Source of the DNA: Spinacia oleracea
Lineage: Eukaryota > Streptophyta > Magnoliopsida > Caryophyllales > Amaranthaceae
Assembly: GCF_020520425.1 (NCBI RefSeq)
Contig: NC_079487.1
Coordinates: 7,425,501-7,489,500 of the forward strand
Direction: 5' to 3'
DNA length: 64,000 nt
Shown here: positions 44,120 to 57,164 of the stretch, piece by piece
Layout: every line of letters starts with the position of its first letter
Numbering within the stretch: the stretch's first letter is position 1
Program-made: the position numbers and the translations under genes
The notes under the pieces: generated by a model
Database searches by the model: none
What the model was told of the DNA's origin: nothing
What the model saw: the letters and a program-made list of their open reading frames with translations, nothing else

Positions 44120-44895
44120 TGATGGAGGCGTTTGGTATGTGGGAATGAGAATTTGGGGAATATAATGTGAGATTAGAATGAGAATTTGTGGGTGGGAATA
44201 CCTTGAGAATTTTTCCATTGACTTGTTTGGGTAGTGATGGGAAATGCATTGGGAATACATAACAAAATTACGCAAATACCCATATAATACAACTCATCTT
44301 GCTTATTCATTATGGCATTTTGGAAACATTTCTCCTTTCTTACTTCCCTTCCTCAATGAGTCAATTCCCACCCCTCTCTAGTACTAGTTCCCTCCCAAAA
44401 TGTACTTTACGTAATCCATTTCCGGTGTCCCAAAATGTTCTTTATATTTCCTTTTATATTATCACATAAATGCTTTAATATTCTATCAAAATTTGGGTCC
44501 AAGAATTATTTTAACCAATTAAATTCATTGTATATTTAATCTCTCAAGCTTTTCTATTGGGGTATTAAATCTTTTCAATTTCCCCAATGTCAGATTTTTG
44601 ATGAAAGGGAAAACATTTTAAATAAATGTAATTTGCCTTGTTTAAATAAAAAATAGAGGACTCTCAATGCACATTAATTAGTCATTAAATCGCGTGCATA
44701 ATACCAAGCATAAATAACAAAAAAGGACTGAGGGAGTAATAAAATCAAGGGAATTGAGCCTAACATTTCTCATTCCCAAACCCATGCTCATTTTCCATTC
44801 CCACTCAACAAACGTAGGAAATAGAGCAAGTTGGAAATAAATTCCCTACCCCATATTCCCATCCATATTTCCCACGAAAAAAACCCCAATTATTG
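44120..44895. repeat. Old fold-back type repeat interrupted by a Stowaway MITE
   Basis: The left part (GGCGTTTGGTATGTGGGAATGAG) and the right part (CATTCCCAAACCCATGCTCATTTTCCATTCCCACTC) are loosely inverted copies of GGGAATG-type sequence. This is a common plant repeat style, but I could not fix terminal repeats or a target duplication. Confidence 0.45.
44385..44738. mobile_element. Stowaway-type MITE
   Basis: TAGTTCCCTCCC at the left and GGACTGAGGGAGTA at the right, with TA duplications. About 354 bp, nested in the 44120-44895 repeat. Confidence 0.7.
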
Positions 44896-44965
44896 TTTGA
44901 GCGTCGTAACAATATTACCTCAAAACAATTTGTTAGCAAAATACCCACACACGACATACTTAAAT

Positions 44966-46426
44966 TGTTAGGTTATGACAAATATAAAACAAATATTTCA
45001 TGCGGAAAAACCATAAAGCCAGGAATCCAAATAAATTGCCACATAACAATTAGCATAACTTAGGATGCATACATTCGAAGTGTACCTTCCCTAGCTGCTC
45101 CCGAACCGAACAAGAACAAGTTTAGGACTCCAAGTGTAGTCCCTCCGTAGATAGTCCACAACACGTTCGGATCCGCCTTAGATTCAATTAACTAGAATTT
45201 AGCCTAAGGTTTTATGTTTGTTCGATTATAATTTGTGGCAAATTATTAACTTTAGTTTTAACCTTAAAACTATATGAATACTTGAATTGATGTATTATAA
45301 ATTGTGATTGCCATCACCTATTTATAGGGTAGGATTATTGGAACTAGAAACCTACTAGGATTTCATTAACCTAATCTTATTAGACTTAGTTTCCAATTAA
45401 ATATTTTAAGCTAGTGTTTATTTCAACAACTAACTCTAGTAGTTTTCGGAAAATAATAATTAATCAAACTAATCCTAAATTCTTAAGGATTCGACGCATG
45501 CACAAACTCAACGCACACACACGCACAACCCACGAGGGCGCTGGGCGCGCGCGCGCGGAGGGCTCGGCCAAGTAGCGCTGCAGCCCATGCTTGGGCGTGC
45601 CAGCCTGCTGGCCTCGCTGGGCCTGGCCTTGCGTGTTGTTTGGCTGGGCCTTGCGGTGCTTGGCGGGCTGCTGCTTGCCTTGCTGCTGCTTGCCTTGCTG
45701 CGCGCCGGCCTTGCTAGGCGCAGGCCTGGCTTCGTGCTGGGCCTTGCGTCTAGCAAGCTCATCCGATGTTTATTTCGTACGACGCGCTTCTGATTAATTT
45801 TCCGATTCCGGAATTCGTTTCCGATTCGAACAATATTAATATTTTCGATTCCGGAATTAATTTCCGTTTCGAACAAATATTAAATATTTCCGATTGCGGA
45901 ATTATTTTTCGATTCCGATAATATTTGCGATTCCGACAATATTTCCGTTTCCGGCAATATTTCCGATTCCAGCAATATTTCCATTTCCAATAATATTTTC
46001 CGATACGTACCATGTTTCCGTTTCCGGCAACATCTACGACTTGGATAATATTTATATTTCCGATACGATCCATATTTCCGTTTCCGGCAATATCATCGTT
46101 TCCGGAGTATCCATAATTTGCCTTTTGACGATTTCAGCTCCCACTGAAACCGAGATCCGTCGATTCCGAATATCCATAAATGGAATATTTAATTCACTTA
46201 AATACTAGATCCGTTCACGTACTATTTGTGTGACCCTACGGGTTCAGTCAAGAGTAAGCTGTGGATTAATATTATTAATTCCACTTGAACTGAAGCGACC
46301 TCTAGCTAGGCATACAGTTCACTTGATCTCATTGAATTATTAACTTGTATAATTAATTAATACTGGACCGCATTTATTAGACTTAACATTGAATGCATAC
46401 TTGGACCAAGGGCATTATTTCATTAA
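44966..46426 (-). repeat. 3' LTR of the reverse copia
   Basis: It carries, in reverse, the TATA box (45319-45326), GC-rich block (45530-45740) and CGGAAATATT repeats (45780-46090). The internal-side terminus is altered (TTAATG in place of TGAAGG), next to the polypurine tract GGGAGAC. Confidence 0.9.
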
Positions 46427-47170
46427 GTCTCCCACTTGTCCTTAGGGACAAGTGTGCATTTCCTAATTCCTTTGTCGCTTGATGCTTGCTCCTGAACATA
46501 AGGTAAGAGTTGTCATCCTTATTATGTCCAGAGGTATTTCTCGGTTTCAGAGTTCAACTGATCAAATAAACAGATAATCATAGCCTATGATTCATCTGAG
46601 CACGGCCATGCATTTTACAGTTTCTAGCTCTCTGAGTGGCCTTGTACAACTTTCAGTAACTCATCCCGATTTATGGGAGGACAATCCCAATCTTGCGATC
46701 TTGAGATTAGACTTCGTTTGATAGGTGATTACCCGAGCGTTGCCGTTATAGCCTCCTTTTACGGTGCAACGGTTGACAACGTCAAAGTAACCAGTTCTTA
46801 ATTAAACAAGTAATCTCAAATCACTCAGGTATTGAGGATTAGTGTCTAATTATTTTAATGAAATTTACTTATGACAGATTTTCATCTCTTACAGTAAAGT
46901 TTCATAGGTCTGTCCGATACTAGTCTTCCCAAAGTAAGTATCTATGCAAATGATTGCGACATTGCCATGTCCACATAGTTCAAGAAACAGAACTACTAGT
47001 CATCTTGCATTCTAGTCGTCTAGCGTTTTCTATGCGTCCACCTTTATAGAAAACTTCCGACCAGGGACCATTTTCAACTTTTGACATTCAAGTTCACTTG
47101 ATAGACATTTCTTAGTCACAGGACTGGTGCTGACAGTCTATCTTGAATATATCGTCAAATTGAAAGGACT
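46427..47170 (-). mobile_element. 3' non-coding region of the reverse copia
   Basis: Near-identical to 19090-19845 of the young copia in reverse (7 mismatches in about 225 bases checked), including the polypurine tract next to the LTR. No ORF. Confidence 0.8.
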
Positions 47171-50100
47171 CAATATTTAATACTAAACCAAGATTAAATG
47201 GAGTATGAAAAATACATTTCATATATGATAAATGTTCAACCTCAATGTTTTACAACAATGGGCCTCAAACCCATCTTTAAACAGTTTGTGGAATTCAAAG
47301 CTATGCTTGATTTCCAGTGCTACAATGTGAGTGTTGTTTCTCACTTATTGCATAGGTTTAGTTATCATGTTTGCCAATCTTAATATCCTTTTCATCGAAT
47401 GTTCTTCGAGATAGGATGATAAGATCTTTTGAGTATGTTTATTTTGTGATCTAGTCTTTCTTGCTACAATAGTGGTTCTACGCATTTTGCAATGAAGAAC
47501 CTTCAAGTCAGCAAATATGTGATCTACCCAAGTCCAGTGAAGAACTCTTTAACATAAACAACCATGTTTTTATTGCTTCTTAGGCAATAAGTACTTTTAC
47601 TTCAACTGTATAGGTTGCTAGTGATGTTTTTTTTTTTTTTTTTGGATTTACCTATCCAAGCAGTTCATAGATATGTGGAAGACTTTCTATCTGTATCTCA
47701 GAACATAGAAATTAATATTTAATTTCCCACGCAACAACTCATGGTGTTCAATCCATGTTGCCATTTCAAAACACGATGCTCTTTAGCTCGTCTTTACCAA
47801 TGGTTAACTCCAAATGAATCTTGCTTGATCCTTTGCCAGTGTTTATGCGTGTAGCATCAATATTTAGCATATCTTTATTTCCTTGAATCAAGAACTATTC
47901 CTATTTACCTTTTCAAGTACAATAGGATTTTCTTGATCTCAATCTAGTTGATGAATTCATTCCAATAGAGATTGTTATATGTTCGTCATGCCTAAAGTCA
48001 TACGATACGTTTTAGCAATCCTCTATTATATCATACACAATAAATTCTTTTGCAGAGTAATTCCCAATTGAATTCTATTCATGTAACTTTAGCTACCCAA
48101 TTTCAGTAGATACTAAATCCAGCTAAATTCTTTGATATATAATATAGGTGAAGAATCTCATTAGATTCTTTGATGTTTAACTTAGTAAATGCTTATACAT
48201 AGTTCAAACATTCATTACTTAGATTTATTCATATGGGTCGAATATCTCCAATGGAGTCTTTCGTGTTTGATTTAGTAAATGCCATTACTTAATCCAAAAC
48301 AATATTATAAGATCTTTGTAAATAGATCTTAATACCCAATATGTACTAAGTTTCGCCTTGGTCCATCATTGATAAATAATTTCAAATCTAAGTCATTAGT
48401 ATTTGAATGTTATTTCACAATAGAGAGATATGTGTGTGATACACATAGGACCAATTAAGTTTTATGTACTCCCACTAAACTTCTTATATATCTATAAGAT
48501 TCATGTATATTTTATGAAACTAAAATACTTATTAGTTTCACTAAAATACATTTCTAATTCCCAATTGCTTGCTTAAATCTGTACTTAGATTTCATAAGCT
48601 AGCTTTCCTTTTCAAGTATTTATTTGGATCCACAAATCCTATGACATACCATGTACATAGTTTCTTCCAACATTTGATTGAGGAAGATGTTTTGTCATCC
48701 AATTGCCAAATGTACCAATATGCAATCATTGCTTGATTTATAGACTTGAGCATTACGATTATGCATGAGGTTTTAACACAATCCACACCATGAATTTGCT
48801 TGTAACCTTTAGCAACTAATCTAGCTATGTGTGTGAAGACACAATTTCATGTTTGATAATTTTTATCCTTAAAACAAACTTGCAACCAATAGGTGTGAAA
48901 CTATTCTTGCAAATCAACAAAATGTCAATTTTGTCATCAAAACATTGATTCTGTTTTATGGCCTTTAACCATCTAAAACATTTGCGTCTATTATATGGCC
49001 TCTAACCATTTTAGGGAATCTATATTTCGTCATAGCTTTCTTACAAGTCACATACTCATTATCATCTTGATAATAGTTTGACTGCAAGTTGTAGGTTTCT
49101 TCACTATCTAATAGAAGAATCTCATAGTTTCAGTGACCTGAACTCTATGTTTCTTCACTATCTAATAGAAGAATCTCATAGTTTCAGTGACTTGAACTAT
49201 ATGTATACTTGGGTATAGAACATCAAACAATAGAATATTAACAGGCACTTTGAGAGTCCTTTGAATATTCTGTTCTCCTTGAAGCACTTGTAAAGTCTTC
49301 TAAGAGATGTCTATTATTTAAAGCCACTTCTAAAGTCCTTAAAGAATACGTGTTTGGATTTTCTAAAGAACTTCGAAAAGCCTTTGGAATGTCCGTTTAT
49401 GTTTGTTGTTCGCCTCGAAGACTTTCGAGGTCTATTTTCTCCCACTTGTCATTTTGGAAACGAAACTCCAAAAGGACACTATTTCGAGCAAACAAACATT
49501 ATGTTCTCAAAATTCGTGGTAGAAACAATACCCTTGTGTCTCATTTGAATAAATCACAATGAAATATATATCTACACTTGGGCCTTAGTTTGTTGAATAA
49601 CAAACACTAAGCTCCCAATGAGTTTAGCAACTCTTTAGATATGTATTATGAAAAGATATTCTGAAATTACTTTTCAATAGCTTTGACGAATTTGGTTTAG
49701 TTAGGTGGTAGTTGAGCATTTTGTTTTAGAATTTATAGGAAAAGTCTTTATGATTCATCATTGATCGAATTAAGTACTAATTGACTTCGATCATTCCAAC
49801 GTAGATATGCCATATCTTATGGAGCTAGATCGTGAAATTACAACACAAAATCATCGATGATCATTTATGGTCTTAAAGTAATCATCTTCATGATCTAACC
49901 TAGATCTTTATAATTTCTTGCCATGTGGATTTTATACTTCTGAATCTTTGAACTAGCCAAACAGATAATCACTTTGAGTAAATAAACCAATATTCACTCA
50001 AATCTAGGTGAAATACAGTCATAATATCTTTCTTTAGCTTTGAACTCTATTCTCTAGGGGTTCTAACAATATATCTTTTGTTACTTCCAACAAGTGAGAC

Positions 50101-51300
50101 TAACTTGTCTTGAATGATCTAGAAATCAATCAACTTTCAAAAGTCCATCAAAATAGAGCTTTAGAACGTTAACTTGTTGATATGGTCTAAGTAACAATGC
50201 CAAAGATTATTGGAACTCAAATTAAGGGATTGATTTAAACCTGGTAAAGTTCTTCTTGTTAAAGAGTTGTTTGTTTTAATCAAGCATATTGACTCAACCC
50301 GTAAATGACCATTTCATTCAAATAAACAAACAAACATTGTTTTTATTTTTCTTGAATGTGAGTCTTTATGTGTTTGAAAACATAAATTTAGGTATGCTGA
50401 TTATGGAACAAAATAGCCATTAAGTTCAAGCCTTGAAAGGACTTAAAAACAAATTAAACTAGATGACCCTACAACTAATGTAGCATTGCCATGCTTCATT
50501 CCCACTTGTAGGTCATTAGTGTATCCTAGCTTCCATTGTTTGAGTTATTACCGAAGTAAGAACCTCAAGCGGTATATGATACCAAGGAAGTTTGATTTCT
50601 AGGCCACTTCTCTTTTAAACATAAAATTATAGGTAGAAACGGAATCGTAATTCCTTTCATTTGTTCTTTGTTTTCCTATTTCTTGTACCCTTTCTTATAG
50701 TCTTAAGAATTGACTTCTCTAGTGTTGACTTTTATACTTTGTTAGACATGTCCAATGTCACTCCAACAAGGTTCTTACCATTTAATTTATGTTGAATATT
50801 TTTGTTTCAACTAGATGATCTTACCAGAAGCTTTTAAAGTTCTCTAAGAATCGATCTATTCGAATGTCTAGGGACTAGACTCATTCGAGAATTAAATGGA
50901 CAAAGATATTAGGTTGTTAACCATTGGTAAAGCTGAGCGTTTAAACTCAATGCTTTATGATCTCAAAACTACATTGTATTTTGAATTCACAAGCACCAAT
51001 CGGTTTTCCATTCGACTTTGATACTCGAAAACAACCATAAAAGTCGCTAAAAGAAACATACATTTTAAATTGCTCACTTTCTCTCATTACCGTGAATCGT
51101 TTTTGGATTCACTACCAATCGAGGAAATTTACTGTTACCTTCTAAAAGGATTTACTGCAGTGCAAGATATTTAATTATAAACAATAATTAAAATATACAT
51201 TGAAGCATGCAAAGTCTAAACATTTATCATGAGTAATAACTTGAAAATTAAAGCAATCATGCAATTTAAACAAGTCATTGACATTTTATTCGAATCAATT
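47171..51300 (-). pseudogene. Decayed former gag-pol block of the reverse copia
   Basis: Size and position match the gag-pol block of the young copia (14870-19090), but no minus-strand ORF longer than 64 codons exists. One patch is still recognisable: 49430-49560 in reverse aligns with the integrase/RT linker of the young copia around 17040-17180, including the shared TTTCCAAAATGACAAGTGGG stretch, but it is riddled with stops and frameshifts. A TTTCTTCACTATCTAATAG stretch of about 57 bp is tandemly doubled at 49095-49200. Confidence 0.7.
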
Positions 51301-53097
51301 GTTCCGGCAGGTGTGAATAAAATGATTCCAAGATCCTTAAATCATTGAAGAATTAAGCACATTATGTATTTAGACTCAATTCTAAAATATTTTAGGTAAG
51401 CAAATCCTTTGCTAATAGTTTAGAAACTACTCTTGGTTGATAGGTACGTCTAAGAACTTATTAGGTAAACCTATCCCGTTTGCCACGACATAAAAGGACT
51501 CCTTACTTATATCGTTGAGTTTCACCAAAACTAACATTTACTCACAATTATTTGTGTACCTTACCCCTTTAGGATCAATAAGTAACACCTCGCTATGGCG
51601 GAAAACTATAACTAAGATTGATATAAAGGTTATCCAAGTAAGTGTTATTTTGGCATGACACCTTTTAACTCAATTTTTTAAAGTTTTGAACTTAAGGCTC
51701 TTACTATGTTGGTTAGATTTTAAGTGAACTAAAATCCTTAATCATGCAACATAATCAAGCCACAATCTCATGCATAATTAAGACATATTTAAAGCAATAA
51801 ATAAGTTAAAGCATGCACAAGATATAAATGTGATATAGTATGGCCCGACTTCATCTTGAAGCTACTTCATCTTGAAGCTTCAACTTCAAACTCCGTCTTG
51901 AAAATGGATTGGAAACTCCGTCTTGAATTTCACCATGGGAGGTGCCATTTTCTTCAAATAGGATAAGCTATAATTGAAACTAATTACAACTATTTGATGG
52001 TACGCAGACCATATTTAAATTAAAAACTTTGGTGCATTAGACCAATTTTACATTCAAATTAATGGTACGTAGACCATATTTTCTATCCTATTAGAGCCAT
52101 ACTAGTCACTTTTCCATAACCTGCAAAACAGTACATTTACAATATACCATTCATCCATTCATTTATCAATGAATGGCCCACGTAGCTGGTTAGTAGAACA
52201 TATTATGCAACACATAAATATTTGCAGCAATTAATCAAGGCTTCCAATAATCTACAAATTATTCAATCCTTATTAATTCAAATCGAGTTGTTTTAACCTT
52301 AAAGGAATGTAGACCTAATCAAGAGTTTATGACTAAAACGCTCCCACTAAAACCAAGAATTTTACATGCTTTACTAATTTTAAACATAAAATTGTATTTA
52401 CTAGTCCAACCAGAAACATACAAAATTAATTAAAATTTAAAGCTCATATAAATTATTATTTAAATCCTTTAATTTATTTTCGTTGAATTAAATAAATTAA
52501 TTTAAATTTAATCAAGGTTTTAATTTAGTAAAATAATTAGTATAAATAAAATTTATAATAATTAAATTATTCAAAATTAAATTCCGAGAAAAAATTAAAT
52601 TACAAATTTTAAATTTAATTAAAATTGTTTTTCAACTAAAAATCAAAATTAAATTAAAACGAACCAATCGGGTCAAGACGAGGCCATGGGCTCGCGCCCA
52701 TGCCCCATCGAGTCCACGTAGCAGCAACGCCCCACGCGATTGATCGCATAGCAAGGCACGAGAAGCCACGCGTAGACGCAGCAAGGCCAGCCACACCTAC
52801 GTGCAACAACAACTCGCTCGCTGTGGCGAGGCAGCGCTCGCTGGGCGAGGCATCCCTCGCTGCTGCGGAGCATCGCTCGCTGCCCGCGCGCGCAGCTGCT
52901 TGCTTCGCTTGGTGCCTTGACTCTCGCCCCATCCGCCCACTCGTCGCAGCACTAGACGCATGGCAGTGCCGCTGCCTTGTGCTCTCGTGCCACGCGCTTG
53001 CTCGCTGCATTCGTACCGCATGGGCGACGAGCTCCCTTGCTCGTCGTCGCATGCCCGCACTATACAACACCCCTTAAGGGTAACACTTAGCGTCCAT
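51301..53097 (-). mobile_element. Leader of the reverse copia, gag-proximal part
   Basis: 51300-52350 is about 95 percent like 14000-14869 in reverse. 52350-52660 is AT-rich. 52670-53065 is the GC-rich block equivalent to 12963-13570. At 53065-53080 the CACTA target site is present without CACTA. Confidence 0.8.
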
Positions 53098-54548
53098 TGA
53101 AGGAAATAATGCCCTTGGTCCAAGTATGAATTCAATGCTAAGTCTAATAAATGCGGTTCAGTATTAATTAATTATACAAGTTAATAATTCAGTGAGATCA
53201 AGTGAACTGTATGCCTAGCTAGAGGCCACTTCAGTTCAAGTGGAATTAATAATATTAATCCACAGCTTACTCTTGATTGAACCCGTAGGGTCATACAAAT
53301 AGTACGTGAACGGATCAAGTATTTAAGTGAATTAAATACTCCATTTATGGATATTCGGAATCGACGGATCTCGGTTCCGGTGGGAGCTGAAATCGTCAAA
53401 AGGCAAATTATGAATACTCCGGAAACGATGATATTGCCGGAAACGGAAATATGGATCGTATCGGAAATATAAATATTATCCAAGTCGTAGATGTTGCCGG
53501 AAACGGAAACATGGTACGTATCGGAAAATATTATCGGAAATGGAAATATTGCCGGAATCGGATATATTGTCGGAAACGGAAATATTGTCAGAATCGGAAA
53601 TATAATCGGAATCGGAAAATAATTCCGGAATCGGAAATATTAAATATTTGTTCGAAACGGAAATTAAATACCGGAATCGGAAATATAAATATTGTTCGAA
53701 TCGGAAATGAATTTCGGAATCGGAAAATTAATCGGAAGCGCGTCGTACAAAATGAAAATCGGACGAGCTTGCTAGACGTAAGGCCCAACACGAAGCCAGG
53801 CCTGCGCCTAACAAAGCCCGCGCGCAGCAAGGCAACAAGGCAACCTGCCAGCACCGCAAGGCCCAGCCAAGCAAAGCGCAAGGCCAGGCCCAACGAGTCC
53901 AGCAGAGCGCGCGCCCTTCGTGGGCTGCGAGCAGTTGCTGGGCCGAGCTCTCTCCGTGCGCGCGCGCGCCCAGCGCCCCTCGTGGGCTGTGCGTGCGTGT
54001 GTGCGTTGAGTTCGTGCATGCATCGAATCCTTGAGCGATTAGGGTTAGATTAAAGATTAATTTCCTAAAACTACTAGAGTTAGTTGTTAAATTAAACGTT
54101 AACTTAATAGTTTTAATTAATATCTAATTCTAATAAGATTAGATTAATTGAATCCTAGTAGGTTTCTAGTTCCGATAATCCTACCCTATAAATAGGTGAT
54201 GTCATTCACAATTTATGATCAATCAATTCAAGTATTCATATAGTTTTAAGGTTAAAACTAAAGTTAATAATTTTCCACAAATTATATTCGAATAACTTAA
54301 AACCTTAGGTTGAATTCTAGTTAATTAAATCTAAGGCGGATCCGAACGTGCTAGGGACTATCTACGGAGGGACTACACTTGGAGTCCTAAACTTGTTCTT
54401 GTTCGGTTCGGGAGCACCTAGGGAGGGCACGCTACAAATGTATGCATCTTAAATTATGCTAATTGTTATGTGGCAATTAATTTGGATTCCTGGCTTTATG
54501 GTTTTTCCGCATGAAATATATATGCTTTATATTTGTCATAACCTAACA
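53098..54548 (+). mobile_element. Solo copia LTR
   Basis: 1451 bp from TGAAGGAAATAATGCC to CATAACCTAACA, flanked by TCCAT (53093-53097 and 54549-54553). It has no internal region, so it remains after LTR-LTR recombination. The TATA box is at 54187-54194. Its U5 resembles the reverse copia into which it is inserted, in opposite orientation, so the family jumped into its own relative. Confidence 0.93.
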
Positions 54549-55275
54549 TCCATTGCTTTGTGCGTGCAAGATTCGTGAGCGGATTTCATAAAAATCAAAA
54601 CTTTATAATTTAAATTTATAGGCGAATTAATAAATCATATTAATTTCATAAATTTAGGGCGAAAAATCTAAAATTTATTATTCAAATTAATTTCCGATCA
54701 AGTTTATTTTCATGCATTCAAATCTAGGTCATAAAATTTTAAAACTTTTCAGTCTAGGTCATAAAATTGCTAATTAATTATTAAAATCAAATCAAATTCT
54801 AAATTATTCGAATTTCAACAAATTAATTACAATTACAAATTAGGTTGTATAATTAATTAGCTTAGGCATTAAAATTGTTAAACATATACAGTAGGTCAAT
54901 CATAGATTCAAGATTTACAAACAAGAATCGCAAATATTTAATTTAACATCTTAAAAATTACAAATTTTGCGTTCGAAAAACTAAAACCTCCGAAAAGTCA
55001 TAGTTAGGCTTCGAATTTGGGAATTCTGGGTTCGGCATTAAATCATTGATTTTAGTCAAAATTTTAAAACGTCGTTTACATGCGAAATTCACTATAAAAT
55101 TATACGATTCCGACCATTATTGACTAAACTGCCGAAAATTTTGCAAACATATAATCAAACAATCGCACGAATTTGCAATTAATTACAAAAAATCGAAATT
55201 AATCACCCCTTTAATTCATTGCAAATTTATAAAATTTAACCATGTAAACTATAATTTATTATGGAATTAATTAGA
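54549..55275 (-). mobile_element. Leader of the reverse copia, LTR-proximal part
   Basis: AT-rich non-coding sequence matching 9618-10395 in reverse, next to the primer-binding site at 55276-55289 (TGGTATCACGAGCC on the minus strand). Confidence 0.75.
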
Positions 55276-55289
55276 GGCTCGTGATACCA

Positions 55290-56700
55290 TTAGGTTATGA
55301 CAAATATAAAACATATATTTCATGCGGAAAAACCATAAAGCCAGGAATCCAAATTAATTGCCACATAACAATTAGCATAATTTAGGATGCATACATTCGA
55401 AGCGTGCCTTTCCTAGCTGCTCCCGAACCGAACAAGAACAAATTTAGGACTCCAAGTGTAGTCCCTCTGTAGATAGTCCACAGCACATTCGGATCCGCCT
55501 TAGATTCAATTAACTAGAATTTAGCCTAAGGTTTTATGTTTATTCGATTATAATTTGTGGCAAATTATTAACTTTAGTTTTAACCTTAAAACTATATGAA
55601 TACTTGAATTGATGTATTATAAATTGTGATTGCCATCACCTATTTATAGGGTAGGATTATTGGAACTAGAAACCTACTAGGATTTAATTAACCTAATCTT
55701 ATTAGAATTAGATTCCAATTAAATCTTTTAAGTTAGTGTTTATTTCAACAACTAACTCTAGTAGTTTTAGGAAAATAATAATTAATCGAACTAATCCTAA
55801 GTTCTTAAGGATTCGACGCATGCACAAACTCAACGCGCACACACGCACAACCCACGAGGGGCGCAAGGCGCGCGCGCGCGCGGAGGGCTCGACCCAGCAG
55901 CGCTACAGCCCACGCTTGGGCGTGCCAGCCTGCTGGCCTCGCTGGGCCTGGCCTTGCGTGTTGTTTGGCTGGGCCTTGCGGTGCTTGGCGGGTTGCTGCT
56001 TGCCTTGCTGCGCGCGGGCCTTGCTAGGCGCAGGCCTTGGTTTGTGCTGGGCCTTGCGTCTAGCAAGCTCGTCCGATGTTTATTTCGTACGACGCGCTTC
56101 CGATTAATTTTCCGATTCGAACAATATTTAATATTTTCGATTCCGGAATTAATTTCCGTTTCGAACAAATATTTAATATTTCCGATTCCAGAATTATTTT
56201 CCGATTCCGATAATATTTCCGATTCCGACAATATTTCCGTTTCCGGCAATATTTCCATTTCCAATAATATTTTCCGTTACGTACCATGTTTCCGTTTCCG
56301 GCAACATCTGCGACTTAGATAATATTTATATTTCCGATACGATCTATATTTCCGTTTCCGGCAATATCATCGTTTACGGAGTATTCATAATTTGCCTTTT
56401 GACGATTTCAGCTCCCAGTGGAACCGAGATCCGTCGATTCCGAATATCCATAAAAGGAGTATTTAATTCACTTAAATACTTGATCCGTTCACGTACTATT
56501 TGTGTGACCCTACGAGTTCAGTCAAAAGTAAGCTGTGGATTAATATTATTAATTCCACTTGAACTGAAGCGGCCTCTAGCTAGGCATACAGTTCACTTGA
56601 TCTCACTGAATTATTAACTTGTATAATTAATTAATATTAAACCGCATTTATTAGACTTAACATTGAATCCATACTTGGACCAAGGGCATTATTTCCTTCA
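55290..56700 (-). repeat. 5' LTR of the reverse copia
   Basis: It starts TGAAGG at 56700 (minus). CGGAAATATT repeats at 56110-56390, GC-rich block at 55850-56090, TATA box at 55641-55648. It is about 50 bp shorter than the 3' LTR owing to small gaps in the repeat region. Confidence 0.9.
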
Positions 56701-56828
56701 TAAATGATTTAGTGTGACAATCTAATTTGAAATTAAGTTTAACAAACAAGAACGGATTTAAGAAACAATAATGATGAAATTGAAATGAGAGAGGAGATGA
56801 GAGGTTTTCGTGGGAAACCCGAGAACCA

Positions 56829-56970
56829 ATATAAAAACCCACGCTATGCACTATGGAGTAGTATAGTTGAAGAATAAACATTACATAAGCATCAATTTCT
56901 TAGAATTCAATACCCTCTCCAAACTCTCTCAAGAACCCTAGGTCTAAGTGTTTGAACGTGTGAATTGTCC
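56829..56970 (+). promoter_or_regulatory. Possible promoter and 5' UTR of a truncated gene
   Basis: TATAAAAACCC at 56830 is followed by CT-rich, UTR-like sequence (CCCTCTCCAAACTCTCTC near 56911) and then an ATG at 56971. Layout only; no expression evidence. Confidence 0.4.
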
Positions 56971-57164
56971 ATGAAAATGGAGTACAACAAGTATATATAT
57001 GATCTAGCTAAAGAGCTAATCCGATGCTCCACAATAAGACACACACCTATCCCAAACAATGTAGAGAAAACATTGGACGGAGAAACCAGCAGGCACCCAG
57101 CGGGCCCGTTGGATTTCGCAGATAAAATATTGTTTGCTTCTGATCTGTCCGTTGGGTGTAGACG
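56971..57164 (+). pseudogene. Unidentified ORF truncated by a gypsy insertion
   Basis: A 65-codon open frame starting MKMEYNKYIYD runs without stop to AGACG, where the gypsy LTR begins; the next stop codon is supplied by the LTR start (TGTAAC). It is mildly charged, without a signal peptide or recognisable motif. I do not recognise the family. It could be the 5' exon of a host gene or chance. The gene's remainder, if any, lies beyond the gypsy element outside the window. Confidence 0.4.

Larger units (their letters stand above)
44966..56700 (-). mobile_element. Non-autonomous Ty1/copia retrotransposon with decayed coding block and nested solo LTR
   Basis: Minus-strand element with a 5-bp duplication TAAAT (44961-44965 and 56701-56705). 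The 5' LTR is 55290-56700, the primer-binding site 55276-55289, the leader runs down to about 51300, the former coding block is about 51300-47170, then 3' non-coding DNA, a polypurine tract and the 3' LTR 44966-46426. The LTRs differ by about 5 percent in the 210 bases compared. The leader and 3' non-coding DNA are about 95 percent like those of the young copia at 8145, but the coding block has no RT, integrase or gag ORF. It was probably already non-coding when it inserted. Confidence 0.9.

Noticed and set aside
49350..49562. Two overlapping plus-strand ORFs of 64-70 codons
   Set aside because: They are antisense to a decayed patch of copia pol; the sense reading is broken.
52654..53077. 138- and 125-codon ORFs on opposite strands
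   Set aside because: These are the GC-rich leader block of the reverse copia and have no protein features.
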